A stretch of DNA of 64,000 bases. Source: an uncultured Prevotellaceae bacterium. Lineage in GTDB: Bacteria > Bacteroidota > Bacteroidia > Bacteroidales > Muribaculaceae. Shown here piece after piece: positions 1 to 9,843 of the stretch (the stretch's first letter is position 1; each line of letters begins with the position of its first letter). The notes under the pieces are model-generated. The model had not been told where the DNA came from, did not search any database, and was given only the letters and a program-made list of their open reading frames with translations. The DNA is taken from positions 1 through 64,000 of the forward strand of contig ONMF01000008.1 in assembly GCA_900318865.1 (NCBI GenBank), written 5' to 3'. The position numbers and the translations under genes are program-made.

Positions 1-20
1 ATCAAATCCAGGTTAAAAGG

Positions 21-49
21 AAAGAGCCCGGTGCAATACCGAACTCTTT
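21..49. terminator. Hairpin at left window edge, possible terminator
   Basis: Inverted repeat: AAAGAG pairs with CTCTTT and CGGT with ACCG, separated by a 2x2 internal loop and a 5-base apical loop. It is followed by CTCTAAG rather than a clean T-run, so it is at best a weak terminator for a gene lying before the window. Confidence 0.4.
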
Positions 50-157
50 CTCTAAGCCATTAATTTTTAACCCGTCCAACTTTTGGGGGTCATTTCACAT
101 GGAGGGCACTCTTTTTTCGTGTGGGATGGGGTCTAAAAAAGATTTTAATGGTTTGGG

Positions 158-188
158 TTTGGAATTTGAAGAAATATTACTAATTTTG
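158..188 (+). promoter_or_regulatory. Bacteroidota-type promoter for the first secreted protein
   Basis: A TTTG -33 box (158-161) is followed after 19 bases by TAATTTTG (181-188), matching the TAnnTTTG -7 consensus. The expected start site near 195 leaves a leader of about 50 bases before the ATG at 246. Confidence 0.7.
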
Positions 189-245
189 TCCAAATAATTT
201 AAAGATTGTAATATTTATTCAATGTTTTACTAAAAAAGAGTGTCT

Positions 246-1424
246 ATGAAAAAAATCTACACAATGATTGTGGCTGTCATGATGGCAGCGGTGACTTTTG
301 CCAATGTGAGTCCTGAAATGGCTCAAAAAGCATGTGCCCGCACCTTGGGCGTTCAACTGCCCGTCAAGGCACGCGTGAGTGCCGCCAAGAAAGCTCCCAA
401 GAAAGCTTCGGCCGACCTGGTGACACCGCCGGCTACTGCCACTATTGAGAGTGACTGGATTATCAACGGCTCATTTGCGTCAAGCATGGGGTCGAGTGAC
501 GAGGAGTTTGCCACACAGGTGGCCTTCGACGGCAACGACGTGTATATCCAAGGCCTGGCCTACTTCTTCGAGAAGGCGTGGATGAAGGGCACGCTTGCCG
601 ATGGCAAGGTGATTCTTCCCAGCGGACAATATGTGGGTGGCGATGACTACGGTGATGAATACATGAAGGGCAGCAACGACGGCGAAACCGAGACCGACAT
701 CGTGTTTGACTATGATGCCGAGAACCATGTGTTTACCCTTGAGAATTATATCGTAGAAAATGACGGTAGCGAGGGCATCGACCCCTGGGGCTACTGGGAG
801 TCGATGACCATCTACAAAGGCGAAATCGAGGTTCCGGAGGTGGTGGTGCCTCCAGCCGGGCTGCAGACCGAGGTCTACACCTACAACGCTCAGCAGCTGC
901 ACTACGATGCTGCCACCCAGCAAATCTCCTACACTGATTACACGGCCCAGGTGAACGTGGGCTTCGACGGTGACGATGTGTACATGCAAGGGCTGTGCTC
1001 CTACCTTCCCGAGGCATGGATCAAGGGCACCAAGGCGGGTGACAACTATGTGTTTGCCAAGGGACAATACTTCGGTGCCTACTACGATTCTTACGACATG
1101 TTCCTGATGGGACTCAATGAGGCCGGAACCGAAGAGGGCGATGTGGTGATGAGCTACGACCCCGAGGCCAACGAGTTTGTGCAGCTCACGCCGCTCATGA
1201 TCAATGCCCTTGCCGACGAGGTGCAGTATTATGTCTGGTACGAGACCGGCTCCACGCTCAATGGCCCGGTGACCGCTGTTTCCGACATCAACACCGACTC
1301 CACGGTGGCTCGCCGCTATGTGAACCTGGCCGGCCAGGAGAGCGCCGTTCCATTCGATGGCGTGAACATCGAGTTGCGCGTCCAGTCCGACGGCACCACG
1401 CGCGCTGTGAAGGTGGTGAAATAA
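246..1424 (+). CDS. Secreted two-repeat protein with conserved C-terminal tail
   Basis: A 392-residue protein of unknown function. The start is taken at the ATG at 246 rather than an in-frame GTG two codons earlier, because it begins a clear signal peptide (MKK, hydrophobic stretch to about residue 20). After a basic linker rich in KK and A come two related units of about 110 residues (roughly 70-175 and 208-325). Each carries a pattern like V-x-F-D-G-x-D-V-Y-x-Q-G-L, then A-W-x-K-G-T and G-Q-Y. Residues about 355-392 form a tail (YVNLAGQ, FDGVNI, SDGTT, KVVK) that recurs in two other secreted proteins of this window, at 19087 and 35423. The gene stands alone between its own promoter and terminator. 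Export is well supported; the function is not known, and a cell-surface or secreted role is inference. Confidence 0.85.
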   Translation: MKKIYTMIVAVMMAAVTFANVSPEMAQKACARTLGVQLPVKARVSAAKKAPKKASADLVTPPATATIESDWIINGSFASSMGSSDEEFATQVAFDGNDVYIQGLAYFFEKAWMKGTLADGKVILPSGQYVGGDDYGDEYMKGSNDGETETDIVFDYDAENHVFTLENYIVENDGSEGIDPWGYWESMTIYKGEIEVPEVVVPPAGLQTEVYTYNAQQLHYDAATQQISYTDYTAQVNVGFDGDDVYMQGLCSYLPEAWIKGTKAGDNYVFAKGQYFGAYYDSYDMFLMGLNEAGTEEGDVVMSYDPEANEFVQLTPLMINALADEVQYYVWYETGSTLNGPVTAVSDINTDSTVARRYVNLAGQESAVPFDGVNIELRVQSDGTTRAVKVVK

Positions 1425-1450
1425 TCGGCCACCAGTCCGACTAATCATTC

Positions 1451-1488
1451 AGGAGGGATTCCGTTGCGGGAGTCCCTCTTGTTTTTTT
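1451..1488 (+). terminator. Intrinsic terminator
   Basis: A 12-bp stem (1451-1462 with 1469-1480, two G-T pairs) with a 6-base loop is followed by a run of seven T (1482-1488). It lies 27 bases after the stop of the preceding secreted-protein gene. Confidence 0.85.
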
Positions 1489-1592
1489 GCCGAGCGCGCT
1501 GCGGTGTCATTGGCAGTGATTTTCGTGGCCTCAGATTCAACTTTGTTAATAATTAGTTGTGGCGGGGTGGGGCGAAAGTGAAAAAGATTTTG

Positions 1593-1600
1593 TATCTTTG
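1593..1600 (+). promoter_or_regulatory. Likely -7 box of the nuo-atp operon promoter
   Basis: TATCTTTG fits TAnnTTTG. No good TTTG is seen at the expected -33 distance, so the assignment rests on the -7 box and on its place between a terminator and nuoA. The 299-base stretch 1425-1723 holds only the terminator, this box and the structured leader; no gene is seen in it. Confidence 0.5.
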
Positions 1601-1616
1601 CGCAACGAAATGCGTT

Positions 1617-1668
1617 GTCTCAATCACACTTAGCTGGCTGCGTGCGGTTAACGAGGTGTGGATGAGAC
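1617..1668 (+). promoter_or_regulatory. Long stem-loop in the nuoA leader
   Basis: Bases 1617-1631 pair with 1654-1668: GTCTCA with TGAGAC, one A-A mismatch, then TCACACTT with GAGGTGTG through two G-T pairs. This gives a 14-pair helix around a 22-base loop. It lies in the untranslated leader of about 117 bases, about 15 bases after the predicted transcription start. It matches no riboswitch class I know and is not followed by a T-run. Confidence 0.5.
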
Positions 1669-1723
1669 GTTTGTGGCGTTTCTGTAGAGCGAGAAAATAA
1701 AATTCAAACCTATTACGATTTAT

Positions 1724-2098
1724 ATGGATACATCAATCTTTGGTATTCAAAGCACTACCCTGGCTGTGACGGCGGCGCTGACCGCTGTGGTGCTGGTGGT
1801 GGGTGCCCTTGTCATCGCCTGGTTAGTGGGTCCGCGCAGCTACACCAAGAAAAAAGGTGAGCCTTATGAGTGCGGCATTCCCACGCGCGGCGACTCGATG
1901 GCCCAGTTCCATGTAGGCTACTACCTGTTTGCCATCTTGTTCTTGATGTTCGATGTGGAAACGGTGTTCCTGTTCCCGTGGGCCACCATCTGCCGCACGC
2001 TGGGCAACCAAGCCCTGCTGGCGGTGGGCACATTTCTGGTGATTTTGGTTTTAGGTCTGGCATATGCCTGGAAGAAAGGAGCGCTGCGATGGAAGTGA
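1724..2098 (+). CDS. nuoA: NADH-quinone oxidoreductase subunit A
   Basis: Small membrane subunit of respiratory complex I, in the part that links the peripheral arm to the membrane arm near the quinone site. The 124 residues have the three expected membrane segments (about 10-35, 64-86, 93-115) and the family loop containing K-x-x-x-Y-E-C-G with the conserved Cys. The length is normal. It is the first gene of the nuo-atp unit. Its stop overlaps the start of nuoB by 10 bases, indicating translational coupling. Confidence 0.95.
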   Translation: MDTSIFGIQSTTLAVTAALTAVVLVVGALVIAWLVGPRSYTKKKGEPYECGIPTRGDSMAQFHVGYYLFAILFLMFDVETVFLFPWATICRTLGNQALLAVGTFLVILVLGLAYAWKKGALRWK

Positions 2099-2691
2099 AG
2101 AAACCCCGCATCAAGAGCATGAAGTATGAAGACTTCAAGGACAATGAGTATATCGACCAGCTGGTGGCCGAGCTCAACGCCGGCGGCGTGAACGTGGTGG
2201 TGGGCAAACTCGACCAGCTGCTCAACTGGAGCCGGTCGAACTCGCTGTGGCCATTCTGCTTCGGCACAAGCTGCTGCGCCATCGAGTTCATGTGCCTGGG
2301 CGCTGCGCGCTACGACATGGCCCGCTTTGGCGCCGAGGTGGCCCGCAACAGTCCCCGCCAGGCCGACTACATCATGTGCCAGGGAACCATCACCTATCGC
2401 ATGGCCCCCGCACTGATGCGCCTGTACGAGCAGATGGCCGAGCCCAAATATGTGATTGCTTGCGGTGCCTGCACCGTGAGCGGCGGGCCGTTCAAAAACA
2501 GCTATTGCGTGGTGAAAGGCATCGACGAGATTATTCCTGTTGATGTGTATCTGCCCGGCTGCCCGCCGCGTCCCGAGGCCATGTTCTACGCCTTGATGCA
2601 GCTCCAGCGCAAAATCAAGGTGACCAAGTTCCTGGGCGGTGCCAACCGCAAGGAAAAGCGTCTGGAATACGTCACCGACGGCAAAGATTGA
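2089..2691 (+). CDS. nuoB: NADH-quinone oxidoreductase subunit B
   Basis: A 200-residue subunit that carries iron-sulphur cluster N2, the last electron carrier before quinone. The start is the ATG at 2089 inside the 3' end of nuoA; the open frame extends further upstream but that part overlaps nuoA and has no family similarity. Cluster ligands are visible: the paired cysteines in [13 protein letters not shown], the Cys of CGACTVSGG, and the Cys of [11 protein letters not shown]. An N-terminal extension of about 50 residues precedes the core. Confidence 0.95.
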   Translation: MEVKKPRIKSMKYEDFKDNEYIDQLVAELNAGGVNVVVGKLDQLLNWSRSNSLWPFCFGTSCCAIEFMCLGAARYDMARFGAEVARNSPRQADYIMCQGTITYRMAPALMRLYEQMAEPKYVIACGACTVSGGPFKNSYCVVKGIDEIIPVDVYLPGCPPRPEAMFYALMQLQRKIKVTKFLGGANRKEKRLEYVTDGKD

Positions 2692-2733
2692 TAAAACCGA
2701 CACGATATCGACACATATACATTACTAATATAT

Positions 2734-4383
2734 ATGGCAGAATTGAAAGATAAAATCGGTGCTCTGTGCCCGCAGGCACAGTTCGACAGCGAGGGCGAAT
2801 TCCTGCTGGTGACCGTCGACGACGCCCAGTGGCACGCCCTGGCGGTGGCACTGAAGGAACAACTGCATTTTGACCAGTTGATGGCTCTGGTGGGCATGGA
2901 TTGGAAAGACTCCATGGGGTGCATGTACTACTTGACCAACACCGCTACCCAAGAAATTATCCATGTGAAAGTGGCAACAACCGACCGCGAGCACCCCATG
3001 CTGCACAGCGTGAGCGACGTGTGGGCGGTGGCCAATTTCCAAGAGCGCGAGGCCTACGACTTCTTTGGCATCGTGTTCATCAACCACCCCGACATGCGGC
3101 GGTTCTTCCTGCGCAGCGACTGGGTGGGTCACCCCCTGCGCAAGGATTACGACGAGAACCCCGAGCTGAACCCGCTGCGCCTGGACGACGAGCCCAACGA
3201 GGACTACACCTGCTCATGGGTGGAGGATGAGAACGGCAAGGTCACCAAGGTGGATAAAAAGGTTTTCGAGGACGATGAATACGTCATCAACATCGGGCCG
3301 CAGCACCCGTCGACTCACGGCGTGATGCGCTACCGCACATCGCTCGACGGCGAAATCGTCAAGAAGGTGGATGTGGTGAGTGGATACATTCACCGCGGCA
3401 TCGAGAAGCTGTGCGAAAGCCTCACCTACCCGCAAACACTGCTCTACACCGAGCGCATGGACTACATGGCCGCACACATCAACCGCCACTGCCTGTGCCT
3501 GTGCATCGAGAAAGCCCTTGGCATCGAGGTGCCACACCGTGCCGAACTCATCCGCCTGATGATGGACGAGCTGATGCGCCTGTCGTCGCACCTGCTGAGC
3601 TACGGCTGCCTGACGATGGACCAGGGCGCCACCACCGCATTCTTCTACGGCTTCCGCGAGCGCGAGCTCATCTACGACATCTTTGACCGCACCTGCGGCG
3701 CGCGCATGTCGATGAGTTATGCTACCATCGGCGGTGTGGTGGCCGATGTGCATCCCGACTTTGTGAAAGACGTGCGCCACGCTTGCGACGTGATAGAGAA
3801 AAACCTGAAAGAGTACCACCAGCTGTTCACCGGTAACGTCATTGCCCGCAACCGCATGATTGGCGTGGGCTTGCTCAGCCGTGAACAAGCTGTGGACTAT
3901 GCCATCACTGGCCCCAGCGGACGTGCCAGCGGTGTTCACTGCGACGTGCGCAAGACGCATCCCTACTCGCTCTACGAGGAGTTTGACTTCGACGAGGTGC
4001 TCGAGACTGCAGGCGACAGCATGGCGCGCTATATGGTGCGCATGCGCGAGATGGAACAGAGCATCAAGATTCTGCGTCAGGCCTGCGACAAGCTTGAGGC
4101 CGAGGAAGGCAACGAATATGTGGCTCCCAAGGTTCCCAAACTCATCAAGCTGCCCGCCGGCCATTGGTATCAGCAAGTGGAGGCATCGCGCGGAGCGTTT
4201 GGTGTCTACATCGAGAGCGACGGCGACCCCAAGCCGTTCCAGAAGCCTTACCGCATGCACTTCCAGTCGCCGTGCTTCAATCTGGTGGGCGTGGTGGATC
4301 TCACCTGCCGCGACAATATGATAGCCGACTTGATTACCATCACAGCGTCGATCGACTTCGTTATCCCCGACATCGACCGCTGA
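2734..4383 (+). CDS. nuoCD: NADH-quinone oxidoreductase fused subunits C and D
   Basis: A 549-residue fusion of the NuoC (30 kDa) and NuoD (49 kDa) subunits of complex I, as is usual in Bacteroidota and enterobacteria. Residues about 1-150 are NuoC-like, including REAYDFFGI and the L-R-K-D-Y motif. After a linker the NuoD part begins near residue 185 with NIGPQHPSTHGVMR, whose His lies at the quinone pocket, and continues through SGYIHRGIEKL, the MDYM region and GPSGRASG. The C terminus ends in DFVIPDIDR, typical of the subunit. The gap to nuoB is 42 bases. Confidence 0.95.
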   Translation: MAELKDKIGALCPQAQFDSEGEFLLVTVDDAQWHALAVALKEQLHFDQLMALVGMDWKDSMGCMYYLTNTATQEIIHVKVATTDREHPMLHSVSDVWAVANFQEREAYDFFGIVFINHPDMRRFFLRSDWVGHPLRKDYDENPELNPLRLDDEPNEDYTCSWVEDENGKVTKVDKKVFEDDEYVINIGPQHPSTHGVMRYRTSLDGEIVKKVDVVSGYIHRGIEKLCESLTYPQTLLYTERMDYMAAHINRHCLCLCIEKALGIEVPHRAELIRLMMDELMRLSSHLLSYGCLTMDQGATTAFFYGFRERELIYDIFDRTCGARMSMSYATIGGVVADVHPDFVKDVRHACDVIEKNLKEYHQLFTGNVIARNRMIGVGLLSREQAVDYAITGPSGRASGVHCDVRKTHPYSLYEEFDFDEVLETAGDSMARYMVRMREMEQSIKILRQACDKLEAEEGNEYVAPKVPKLIKLPAGHWYQQVEASRGAFGVYIESDGDPKPFQKPYRMHFQSPCFNLVGVVDLTCRDNMIADLITITASIDFVIPDIDR

Positions 4384-4444
4384 CGCGGTGGCGACACGTT
4401 AACACAGAATACTTACAATTAAACACAACGAATAATAATAGATT

Positions 4445-5521
4445 ATGTTCGACTTTAGTATAGTCACCAACTGGCTCAACGACGCGCTCCACGGTGCCAT
4501 GCCGTCCTGGCTGGCTACCACGCTCGAGTGTGTCATCGTGGCTGTGGCATTGTTGCTGGCCTACTCGTTGCTGGCCATGTTCTACATCATGTACGAGCGC
4601 TGGGTGTGCGGCTGGATTCAGTGCCGCCGCGGCCCCATCCGCGTGGGTCCATGGGGCTCGTTGCAGATTTTTGCCGACGTGTTCAAGATTTTGACCAAGG
4701 AAATCATCACCTTGTGGCACACCGACAAGTTCCTGTTCTTCCTGGCCCCCTTCCTGGTGGTGATAGCATCGGTGATGACCTTTGCATGCCTGCCATGGGG
4801 CAAGGGAATGCAGGTGGTGGACTTCAACATCGGCGTGTTCTTCATCATCGCGGTGTCGTCGATCGGTGTGCTGGGAATCCTGCTGGCCGGATGGTCGAGC
4901 AACAGTAAATACACCCTTATCGGTGCCATGCGCAGCGGAGCGCAGATGATCAGCTATGAGCTGTCGGTGGGCATTTCGGTGCTCACGATGGTGTGCATGG
5001 CCGGCACCATGTCGGTTACCGGCATTGTGGAGGCCCAGGCCGACGGGTGGTTCCTGTTCAAGGGACATCTGCCTGCCATCGTGGCCTTCATCATCTATAT
5101 CGTGGCCGCCAATGCCGAGAACAATCGCGGCCCGTTCGACCTGCCGGAGGCCGAGCACGAGCTCACGGCCGGTTACCACACCGAGTATTCGGGTATCCAC
5201 TACGGCCTGTTCTATCTGGCCGAGTACCTTAACCTGTTTGTGGTGAGTGGCATTGCCGCGCTGTTGTTCCTGGGCGGATGGATGCCGCTGCACATTCCCG
5301 GTTGGGACGGCTTCAACGCTGTGATGGACTATATCCCGTCGGTGGTGTGGTTCCTGGGCAAGGCGTTTTTCATGACCTTCGTGTTCATGTGGATTCGATG
5401 GTCGTTCCCCCGTGTGCGCATCGACCAGATGCTTGCCTTGGAGTGGCGCTACCTCATGCCCATGGGGCTGGTGAACCTGGTGGTGATGGCCGTGGTGGTG
5501 ACCAATGGCTGGCACTTCTGA
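4445..5521 (+). CDS. nuoH: NADH-quinone oxidoreductase subunit H
   Basis: A 358-residue membrane subunit with about eight to nine hydrophobic segments, which forms much of the quinone channel. Diagnostic loops are present: R-R-G-P-I-R-V-G-P-W-G near residue 60, and the acidic loop GPFDLPEAEHELTAGYHTEY near 235. In most nuo clusters nuoI follows directly. Here the next gene is atpD, 72 bases downstream, and nuoI lies about 6.9 kb further on. The junction 5522-5593 holds neither a hairpin with T-run nor a TAnnTTTG box. Confidence 0.95.
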   Translation: MFDFSIVTNWLNDALHGAMPSWLATTLECVIVAVALLLAYSLLAMFYIMYERWVCGWIQCRRGPIRVGPWGSLQIFADVFKILTKEIITLWHTDKFLFFLAPFLVVIASVMTFACLPWGKGMQVVDFNIGVFFIIAVSSIGVLGILLAGWSSNSKYTLIGAMRSGAQMISYELSVGISVLTMVCMAGTMSVTGIVEAQADGWFLFKGHLPAIVAFIIYIVAANAENNRGPFDLPEAEHELTAGYHTEYSGIHYGLFYLAEYLNLFVVSGIAALLFLGGWMPLHIPGWDGFNAVMDYIPSVVWFLGKAFFMTFVFMWIRWSFPRVRIDQMLALEWRYLMPMGLVNLVVMAVVVTNGWHF

Positions 5522-5536
5522 GACACCCCGTGCTGA

Positions 5537-7099
<1,563 letters not shown>

Positions 7100-7119
7100 C
7101 ATAACACGAAAATCAACGA

Positions 7120-7356
7120 ATGATGACACTGAAAATCATATCGGCCGAGCAAATCGAGTTCGAGGGAACGGTGGAGCAGGTGACATTGCCGGGTGCAATG
7201 GGCCTCTTCCAGGTGCTCAAGAACCACGCCGCCCTTATCGCCGCCCTCACACAGGGCACGGTGACCTGGGTGGCCGACGGCCGCACCGAGAGCCGCGACA
7301 TCAACGGTGGCGTGGCCGACGTGAAAAACAATGTGGTGTCGGTTTGCTTGTATTGA
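7120..7356 (+). CDS. atpC: F1Fo ATP synthase subunit epsilon (short form)
   Basis: A 78-residue protein equal to the N-terminal beta-sandwich of epsilon (IISAEQIEFEGTVEQVTLPG, then a G-x-F-x-V-L-K-N-H-A-A-L loop). The C-terminal pair of helices found in the E. coli subunit (about 138 residues) is absent. The same short form is common in Bacteroidota, so this is probably not a truncation. It should couple gamma to the c-ring but cannot give the usual epsilon-mediated inhibition. It follows atpD by 20 bases. Confidence 0.93.
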   Translation: MMTLKIISAEQIEFEGTVEQVTLPGAMGLFQVLKNHAALIAALTQGTVTWVADGRTESRDINGGVADVKNNVVSVCLY

Positions 7357-7366
7357 CCATTACGCT

Positions 7367-8440
7367 ATGAAAGGTAAAATCATATCAGCAATCATCGCCC
7401 TGGCTCTTGTGGGCTTGGCCGCTTTGGGATACTGGAGCGCGAGCCAGCACCGCCATGGTGAGGCCCCTGCCGAGCTCGACCCCAAGGAAATCATCTACGA
7501 GCACCTGGGCGATGAGTATGGCTGGGCGTTGCCGTTCAATCACAGCCTGCGCATTCCGTTGCCCATCATTGTGTGGGCCGACGACGGCTTCCACTGCTTC
7601 ATGAGCAGCCGCCTGGCCGACGGTGCCACCTACGAGGGGTTGCGCATCTCCACCTCCGAGGACCATAACGGCAAGGTGGTGCAGATGATGCCCGACGGCA
7701 GCGAGAAGCGCCCGTGGGACTTCTCGGTGACCAAGAATGTGGCGGCCATTTTCATCGCGGCACTGCTCGTGGTGTGGATGGTGATGTCGCTGCGCAGGTG
7801 GTACGCCCGTCAAGGCATGAAGGCTCCCCGCCGCGCCATGGGACTGCTGGAGCTGGTGGTGGATTATGTCTACACCGACACCATCCGCCCCATCATGGGT
7901 AAGGAGGCACCTAAGTATGCCCCCTATCTGCTCACGGCATTCTTCTTCATTCTCACGATGAATCTGCTGGGGCTCATCGTTATATTCCCCGGCGGTGCCA
8001 ATCTGACCGGCAATCTGGCGGTGACCATGGTGATGGCCATCATCACGTTTGTCATCACCAACTTTACCGGCACTCGTGAATACTGGAAAGAAATTTTCTG
8101 GCCCGAGGTGCCTGTGGCGCTGAAATGCCCTGTGCCCATGATGCAACTCATCGAGGTGCTGGGCTTGTTCACCAAGCCGCTGGCTCTGATGATTCGTTTG
8201 TTTGCCAACATGATGGGCGGCCACATGGTGGTGCTGGTGCTGATGTTGCTCATCTTCATCTTCAGCGCCATGTTCAACTATGTGGTGGGTGGTGCCACGG
8301 CCGTGTTCTCACTGTTCTTCACCGTGTTCATGCTGGCGCTGGACACGCTGGTGAGTTTTATCCAGGCCTATGTGTTCACCATCCTGAGCACCATCTTCAT
8401 CTCCATGGCACATGTGGAACCCCACCATCATGATGCCTGA
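7367..8440 (+). CDS. atpB: F1Fo ATP synthase subunit a
   Basis: A 357-residue membrane stator subunit that forms the proton half-channels. The ATG at 7367, 10 bases after atpC, is chosen; upstream codons overlap atpC. A signal-like hydrophobic N terminus and a soluble stretch to about residue 125 precede the conserved membrane core, an extension typical of this phylum. The essential Arg lies in MIRLFANMMGGH, and the partner helix carries F-I-Q-A-Y-V-F. The His-rich end (EPHHHDA) is also common here. No atpI-like gene lies between atpC and atpB. Confidence 0.95.
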   Translation: MKGKIISAIIALALVGLAALGYWSASQHRHGEAPAELDPKEIIYEHLGDEYGWALPFNHSLRIPLPIIVWADDGFHCFMSSRLADGATYEGLRISTSEDHNGKVVQMMPDGSEKRPWDFSVTKNVAAIFIAALLVVWMVMSLRRWYARQGMKAPRRAMGLLELVVDYVYTDTIRPIMGKEAPKYAPYLLTAFFFILTMNLLGLIVIFPGGANLTGNLAVTMVMAIITFVITNFTGTREYWKEIFWPEVPVALKCPVPMMQLIEVLGLFTKPLALMIRLFANMMGGHMVVLVLMLLIFIFSAMFNYVVGGATAVFSLFFTVFMLALDTLVSFIQAYVFTILSTIFISMAHVEPHHHDA

Positions 8441-8500
8441 TAAAAACATGACTTAGAGAAAAAATAAACAAAATATCAATAACTAAAAAACTACAACACT

Positions 8501-8743
8501 ATGTTATCAATGATTTTAGCAGACGCTATCGCCAATTTGGGCGCAGCACTGGGAGCAGGTATCGCAGCAATCGCTGCAGGTATTGGTATCGGTAAGATTG
8601 GCGGCTCGGCCATGGAGGCCATCGCCCGTCAGCCCGAATCGACAGGCGACATCCGCAGCAACATGATTGTGATTGCCGCTCTGATCGAGGGCGTTGCCTT
8701 CGTGGCACTGATTGTGTGCTTCCTGGCAATCTTCATCAAATAA
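8501..8743 (+). CDS. atpE: F1Fo ATP synthase subunit c
   Basis: An 80-residue two-helix proteolipid that forms the rotor ring. Helix 1 is Gly/Ala-rich (GAALGAGIAAIAAGIGIG), the loop has the invariant ARQPE, and helix 2 carries the proton-binding Glu63 in ALIEGVAF. The Gln of helix 1 and the Ser/Thr after the Glu that mark sodium-binding rings are not present (Ile and Gly stand there), so proton coupling is expected. A 60-base AT-rich spacer precedes it, as is common for this highly translated subunit. Confidence 0.96.
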   Translation: MLSMILADAIANLGAALGAGIAAIAAGIGIGKIGGSAMEAIARQPESTGDIRSNMIVIAALIEGVAFVALIVCFLAIFIK

Positions 8744-8775
8744 TTATACTGACCCCTTAGCACCTGTTTTCACAG

Positions 8776-9273
8776 ATGGAACTATTTACGCCTGAATTTG
8801 GCTTGGTGTTTTGGATGTTTGTGGCATTCCTGTGCCTTTACTTCATCCTGGCCAAGTTTGCATGGCCCTTCATCATCAAGAGCATGGAGGAGCGTGCCGA
8901 CTTGATTGACAAGGGTGTGGCCTATGCGCAAGAAGCCAAGCGTCAGCTCGACAATGCCAAGGATGAGGCCAGCAAGCTGATTGCCGAGGCTCATGCCCAG
9001 CAAGCCGACATCTTGCGCGAAGCGTCCAAAATCAAAAACCAGATTGTGGAGGACGCTCGCACCGAGGCTGCCGCCGAGGCTAAAAAAGTGTCGGAGGCCG
9101 CCATGGTGTCGATAGAGCAGGCACGCAAGGAATCGGAGAAGCAGTTGCGACAGGAAGTGGGCGAGATAGCGCTGCAAATCGCTGAAAAGGTGATTCGCCG
9201 CGAGGTGGCCAACGACCAGGCGCAGCAGCAACTCGTGGAGCAGTATCTGAGTGAGGTAAAGACCAATAACTGA
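8776..9273 (+). CDS. atpF: F1Fo ATP synthase subunit b
   Basis: A 165-residue peripheral stalk subunit. One N-terminal membrane helix (about residues 8-28, LVFWMFVAFLCLYFILAKF) is followed by a long charged, Ala-rich coiled coil (about 35-150) with EAKRQLDNAKDEA and similar segments. Length and layout are normal. It lies 32 bases after atpE and 9 bases before atpH. Confidence 0.94.
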   Translation: MELFTPEFGLVFWMFVAFLCLYFILAKFAWPFIIKSMEERADLIDKGVAYAQEAKRQLDNAKDEASKLIAEAHAQQADILREASKIKNQIVEDARTEAAAEAKKVSEAAMVSIEQARKESEKQLRQEVGEIALQIAEKVIRREVANDQAQQQLVEQYLSEVKTNN

Positions 9274-9282
9274 TGATGCATT

Positions 9283-9822
9283 ATGAGTGACGGTCTCATA
9301 CCCCGACGATACGCCAAGGCGCTCTATAAGCTGGCCGTGGAGAACGGTGATGCCGCCGAGATTTATGAGCAGCTCAAGCAGCTCGACTTCCGCTATGCCG
9401 CCATCGACGAGCTCAAGCGGGCGGTGCTCAATCCCTACATCCCCGACGAGGAGAAGGGGCGTGCCATGCTTGAGGCAGCCGGTGGCAAGCCCGGCAGCTC
9501 GCTCGACAAGTTTCTCCTGCTGGTGATACGCAACAACCGCGCCACCTTCCTGCGAAAAATCGCCCTGGCCTATGTGGCCATCTATCGGGCCGAGCACAAC
9601 ATTGCCAAGGTGGAGATTGCCACTGCTTCGGAGTTGCCGCAGCAAGAGGTGGACCACATTCTGGCTGTTGTGAAAAAACGCCTGGGCGACATGACGCTCG
9701 AGGTGGAACGAACAATCGACCCGTCGCTGATTGGCGGATTCACCGTCAAGGTGGACGATATCTTGCTCGACGCGTCGGTGAAGAATGAATTAAAGACTTT
9801 GCGTTTAAAACTACAAAAGTAA
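9283..9822 (+). CDS. atpH: F1Fo ATP synthase subunit delta
   Basis: A 179-residue subunit that joins the peripheral stalk to the top of F1. It begins with a typical R-R-Y-A-K-A-L-Y-K-L-A segment, has a helical N-terminal domain, and ends with the family pattern D-P-S-L-I-G-G-F-x-V near residue 147, then a short LRLKLQK end. It is flanked by atpF and atpA in the normal order. Confidence 0.93.
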   Translation: MSDGLIPRRYAKALYKLAVENGDAAEIYEQLKQLDFRYAAIDELKRAVLNPYIPDEEKGRAMLEAAGGKPGSSLDKFLLLVIRNNRATFLRKIALAYVAIYRAEHNIAKVEIATASELPQQEVDHILAVVKKRLGDMTLEVERTIDPSLIGGFTVKVDDILLDASVKNELKTLRLKLQK

Positions 9823-9843
9823 CCACAAACACATTTCACAGAA

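Noticed and set aside
480..1448. Minus-strand frame of 322 codons opposite the first secreted protein
   Set aside because: No start context, no motif, His/Val-rich shadow composition; the plus frame has signal peptide, repeats and tail.
1870..2088. Upstream extension of nuoB
   Set aside because: The extra 73 codons overlap nuoA in another frame and have no NuoB similarity; the ATG at 2089 fits the family start.
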